Source: a virus. Taken from it: DNA of 22,232 bases. Each line of letters begins with the position of its first letter. The first letter of the stretch is position 1. The DNA lies in IMG/VR virus record IMGVR_UViG_3300031951_001315, positions 1 to 22,232 of that record; one strand, 5' to 3'. This document shows, one piece after another, positions 21,275-22,232 of this stretch. The notes beneath the pieces were generated by a model. That model did not search any database and was not told the DNA's origin. It saw nothing but the letters and a program-made list of their open reading frames with translations. Made by a program: the position numbers and the translations under genes.

Positions 21275-21841
21275 GATCCTATCACGGCATTTGCACTTTG
21301 CAAGTCGGCCTATGAGGGCATAAAGGGGTGCGTTGCCGTCTACCAAGACCTGAAGAAAACAGGCAATGATCTGACAAAGATCACAACTGAGGTTGGTGGG
21401 GCGCTCTCAAGCTTCTTCAAAGGCCAAGCGGAACTAGAAACCAGCCACGAAAAAGCGGAATTTCAACGGGAAGACAACAGGAAAAAGGGGATCAAAGACG
21501 ACCTTGCCACACAAGCCATAGACAACGTGATGTATCTGCGGCAGACCAAGCAGTTTTATGCCGATCTTGAGAGAATGGTGCGCTGGGAGATGGGAATGCC
21601 TGATCTCTGGCGTGAGATCGTTGAAGAGTATCAACGGCTGTTGGATCAAAAATCGGAGCAAGCGGCTCGTGAATTGCACGAAAAGCGGGTGAAAGCATGG
21701 CGGCGACAAAAGTTAAAAAATCAGATACTGGACAGGGTGTTGGAAACGGCGGTGGTGGTTTTCGTAATCGGTTACCTGATATGCCTGCTGTGGATAATCA
21801 GTCTTCATCATCGGGGTCGATTGGATACCTTTTTGTCTTAG
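21272..21841 (+). CDS. Helical membrane-anchored protein, predicted ATT start
   Basis: Starting at ATT 21272 the protein is 189 aa. The N-terminal part reads (M)DPITAFALCKSAYEGIKGCV, then a long charged helical region (ELETSHEKAEFQREDNRKKG, FYADLERMVRWEMGMPDLWR, EIVEEYQRLLDQ). A hydrophobic segment near the end (ETAVVVFVIGYLICLLWIIS) is a membrane helix. The DPITAFAL opening is familiar from homologous phage proteins, where it follows an initiator Met, so the non-canonical start is favoured over GTG 21527 (85 codons in). Its last 145 bases overlap the next gene in another frame. Possible role: virion or cell-envelope protein; not recognised further. Confidence 0.72.
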   Translation: MDPITAFALCKSAYEGIKGCVAVYQDLKKTGNDLTKITTEVGGALSSFFKGQAELETSHEKAEFQREDNRKKGIKDDLATQAIDNVMYLRQTKQFYADLERMVRWEMGMPDLWREIVEEYQRLLDQKSEQAARELHEKRVKAWRRQKLKNQILDRVLETAVVVFVIGYLICLLWIISLHHRGRLDTFLS

Positions 21842-22002
21842 TCCTGTTTGCGCTGGTCTTTGTGTTGGTGCTCCCTTTGGTTGGGATGTTGTATGTGGAC
21901 ACGATGGTAGTGAAGCGAGAGGCCAAGGCCCAAATGGAGAAGGTTGAAAAGCTGCGGAAGCAGGTTGAAGAAGATGCCAAACGAGAAGCCGAACCCAGAT
22001 GA
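21697..22002 (+). CDS. Small membrane protein with coiled-coil tail
   Basis: A 101-aa protein. ATG 21697 lies inside the preceding gene, with a weak GGGTGA before it. Residues 1-42 are Gly/Ser-rich and soluble, residues about 43-66 (YLFVLVLFALVFVLVLPLVG) form one membrane helix, and the rest is a highly charged helix (KREAKAQMEKVEKLRKQVEE) ending in EAEPR. The 145-base overlap with the upstream gene and the single-pass helix plus coiled coil recall i-spanins, but no partner o-spanin lipobox is seen. The following gene starts inside its end. Function unknown. Confidence 0.7.
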   Translation: MAATKVKKSDTGQGVGNGGGGFRNRLPDMPAVDNQSSSSGSIGYLFVLVLFALVFVLVLPLVGMLYVDTMVVKREAKAQMEKVEKLRKQVEEDAKREAEPR

Positions 22003-22232
22003 CACCTTGAGCAAGGTGCTGGCCTATGTGGACAGCCCGTTTAAGTTGATCGCCATCCTGGTGATGGGGGTTGTGGCCTTCTCAGGGTATTTTCTTTGGC
22101 AGAACCAAGAATTGTTGGTGGGGGCATACCGGGAGAACCAGAAGATGCCCTCCATTGCAGAAGACAGAATTGAGGATGCGGCGTCACACCTGTTCAAGCA
22201 TACTGGGGCAGTGGTTGTGGCAGTGTTCAAGG
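21974..22232 (+). CDS. Membrane protein, partial at window end
   Basis: ATG 21974 overlaps the previous stop by 29 bases. The frame is open to the last base. It reads MPNEKPNPDDTLSKVLAYVD, then a membrane helix (FKLIAILVMGVVAFSGYFLW), then QNQELLVGAYRENQ, EDRIEDAASHLFKHTGAVVV and AVFK. The topology suggests a short cytoplasmic N-terminus and an external domain. I recall similar proteins, with a DSPFKL...GYFxWQNQE pattern, near the end of structural modules of aquatic phages; they have no proven function. The remainder lies outside the window. Confidence 0.75.
   Translation, partial: MPNEKPNPDDTLSKVLAYVDSPFKLIAILVMGVVAFSGYFLWQNQELLVGAYRENQKMPSIAEDRIEDAASHLFKHTGAVVVAVFK

Noticed and set aside
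21527-21841. GTG 21527 or ATG 21530 as the start of the first membrane protein.
   Set aside because: It would leave 255 bases without a gene even though that stretch is open, codes for plausible helices in the same frame and has an RBS at its head. The ATT start is preferred, with the uncertainty stated.
1-22232. tRNA genes, integrase or attachment sites.
   Set aside because: No cloverleaf, recombinase motif or duplicated att-like core was seen in either strand; nothing suggests a prophage border.

Overview
This window is the structural (virion) module of a tailed double-stranded DNA bacteriophage (Caudoviricetes). Every credible gene lies on the + strand. Genes are packed with ATGA, TAATG and similar stop/start overlaps, and only one gap exceeds 100 bases. 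No integrase, tRNA, replication or host housekeeping gene is visible. The order terminase, portal, scaffold, major capsid protein, adaptors, fibres is classic. No tape measure, tail tube or sheath gene is recognisable between the adaptors and the fibres, which favours a short-tailed (podovirus-like) virion. From remembered resemblance, many proteins look like those of uncultured aquatic, probably freshwater, phages. The host cannot be read from the sequence.

Layout. 1-58: tail of an upstream gene. 51-1574: large terminase. 1584-1736: a 50-aa ORF. 1739-4234: portal. 4237-4434: small helical protein. 4427-4837: GroES-like co-chaperonin. 4847-5836: scaffold. 5836-6315 and 6330-6986: virion-type proteins. 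7002-7913: major capsid protein. 7914-8096 is the only sizeable intergenic region. It holds a strong intrinsic terminator, an extended -10 promoter and a leader with a predicted pseudoknot that ends against the ribosome binding site of the next gene. 8097-8737: two small beta-rich proteins, candidate decoration proteins. 8730-13132: a cassette of small, mostly basic, Lys/Gly/Ala-rich proteins of unknown role. Four of them share a C-terminal tag of the form ADGIA-x-(K/R)-GKT. A head-to-tail adaptor and a zinc-ribbon protein are embedded in this cassette. 13129-13857: second adaptor. 13857-15696: tail or fibre-type proteins, one built of eleven 20-residue repeats. 15706-21271: receptor-binding region with an S74-type self-cleaving fibre, a glycine-rich adhesin, a second fibre, and two small proteins likely to be fibre-assembly or accessory factors. 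21272-22232: three consecutive membrane proteins. The first appears to start at an ATT codon, the first two overlap by 145 bases in different frames, and the third runs off the window.

How they work together: terminase packages DNA through the portal into a capsid assembled on the scaffold. The phage GroES-like protein may retune host GroEL for folding of the capsid protein. After the capsid gene the terminator and promoter reset transcription, which could set the dose of decoration and accessory proteins separately. Adaptors close the head and the fibres bind the host. The terminal membrane proteins may act in lysis or DNA entry.

The least explained items are the pseudoknot leader (8017-8089), the shared C-terminal tag of the small basic proteins, and the ATT-started and overlapping membrane genes.
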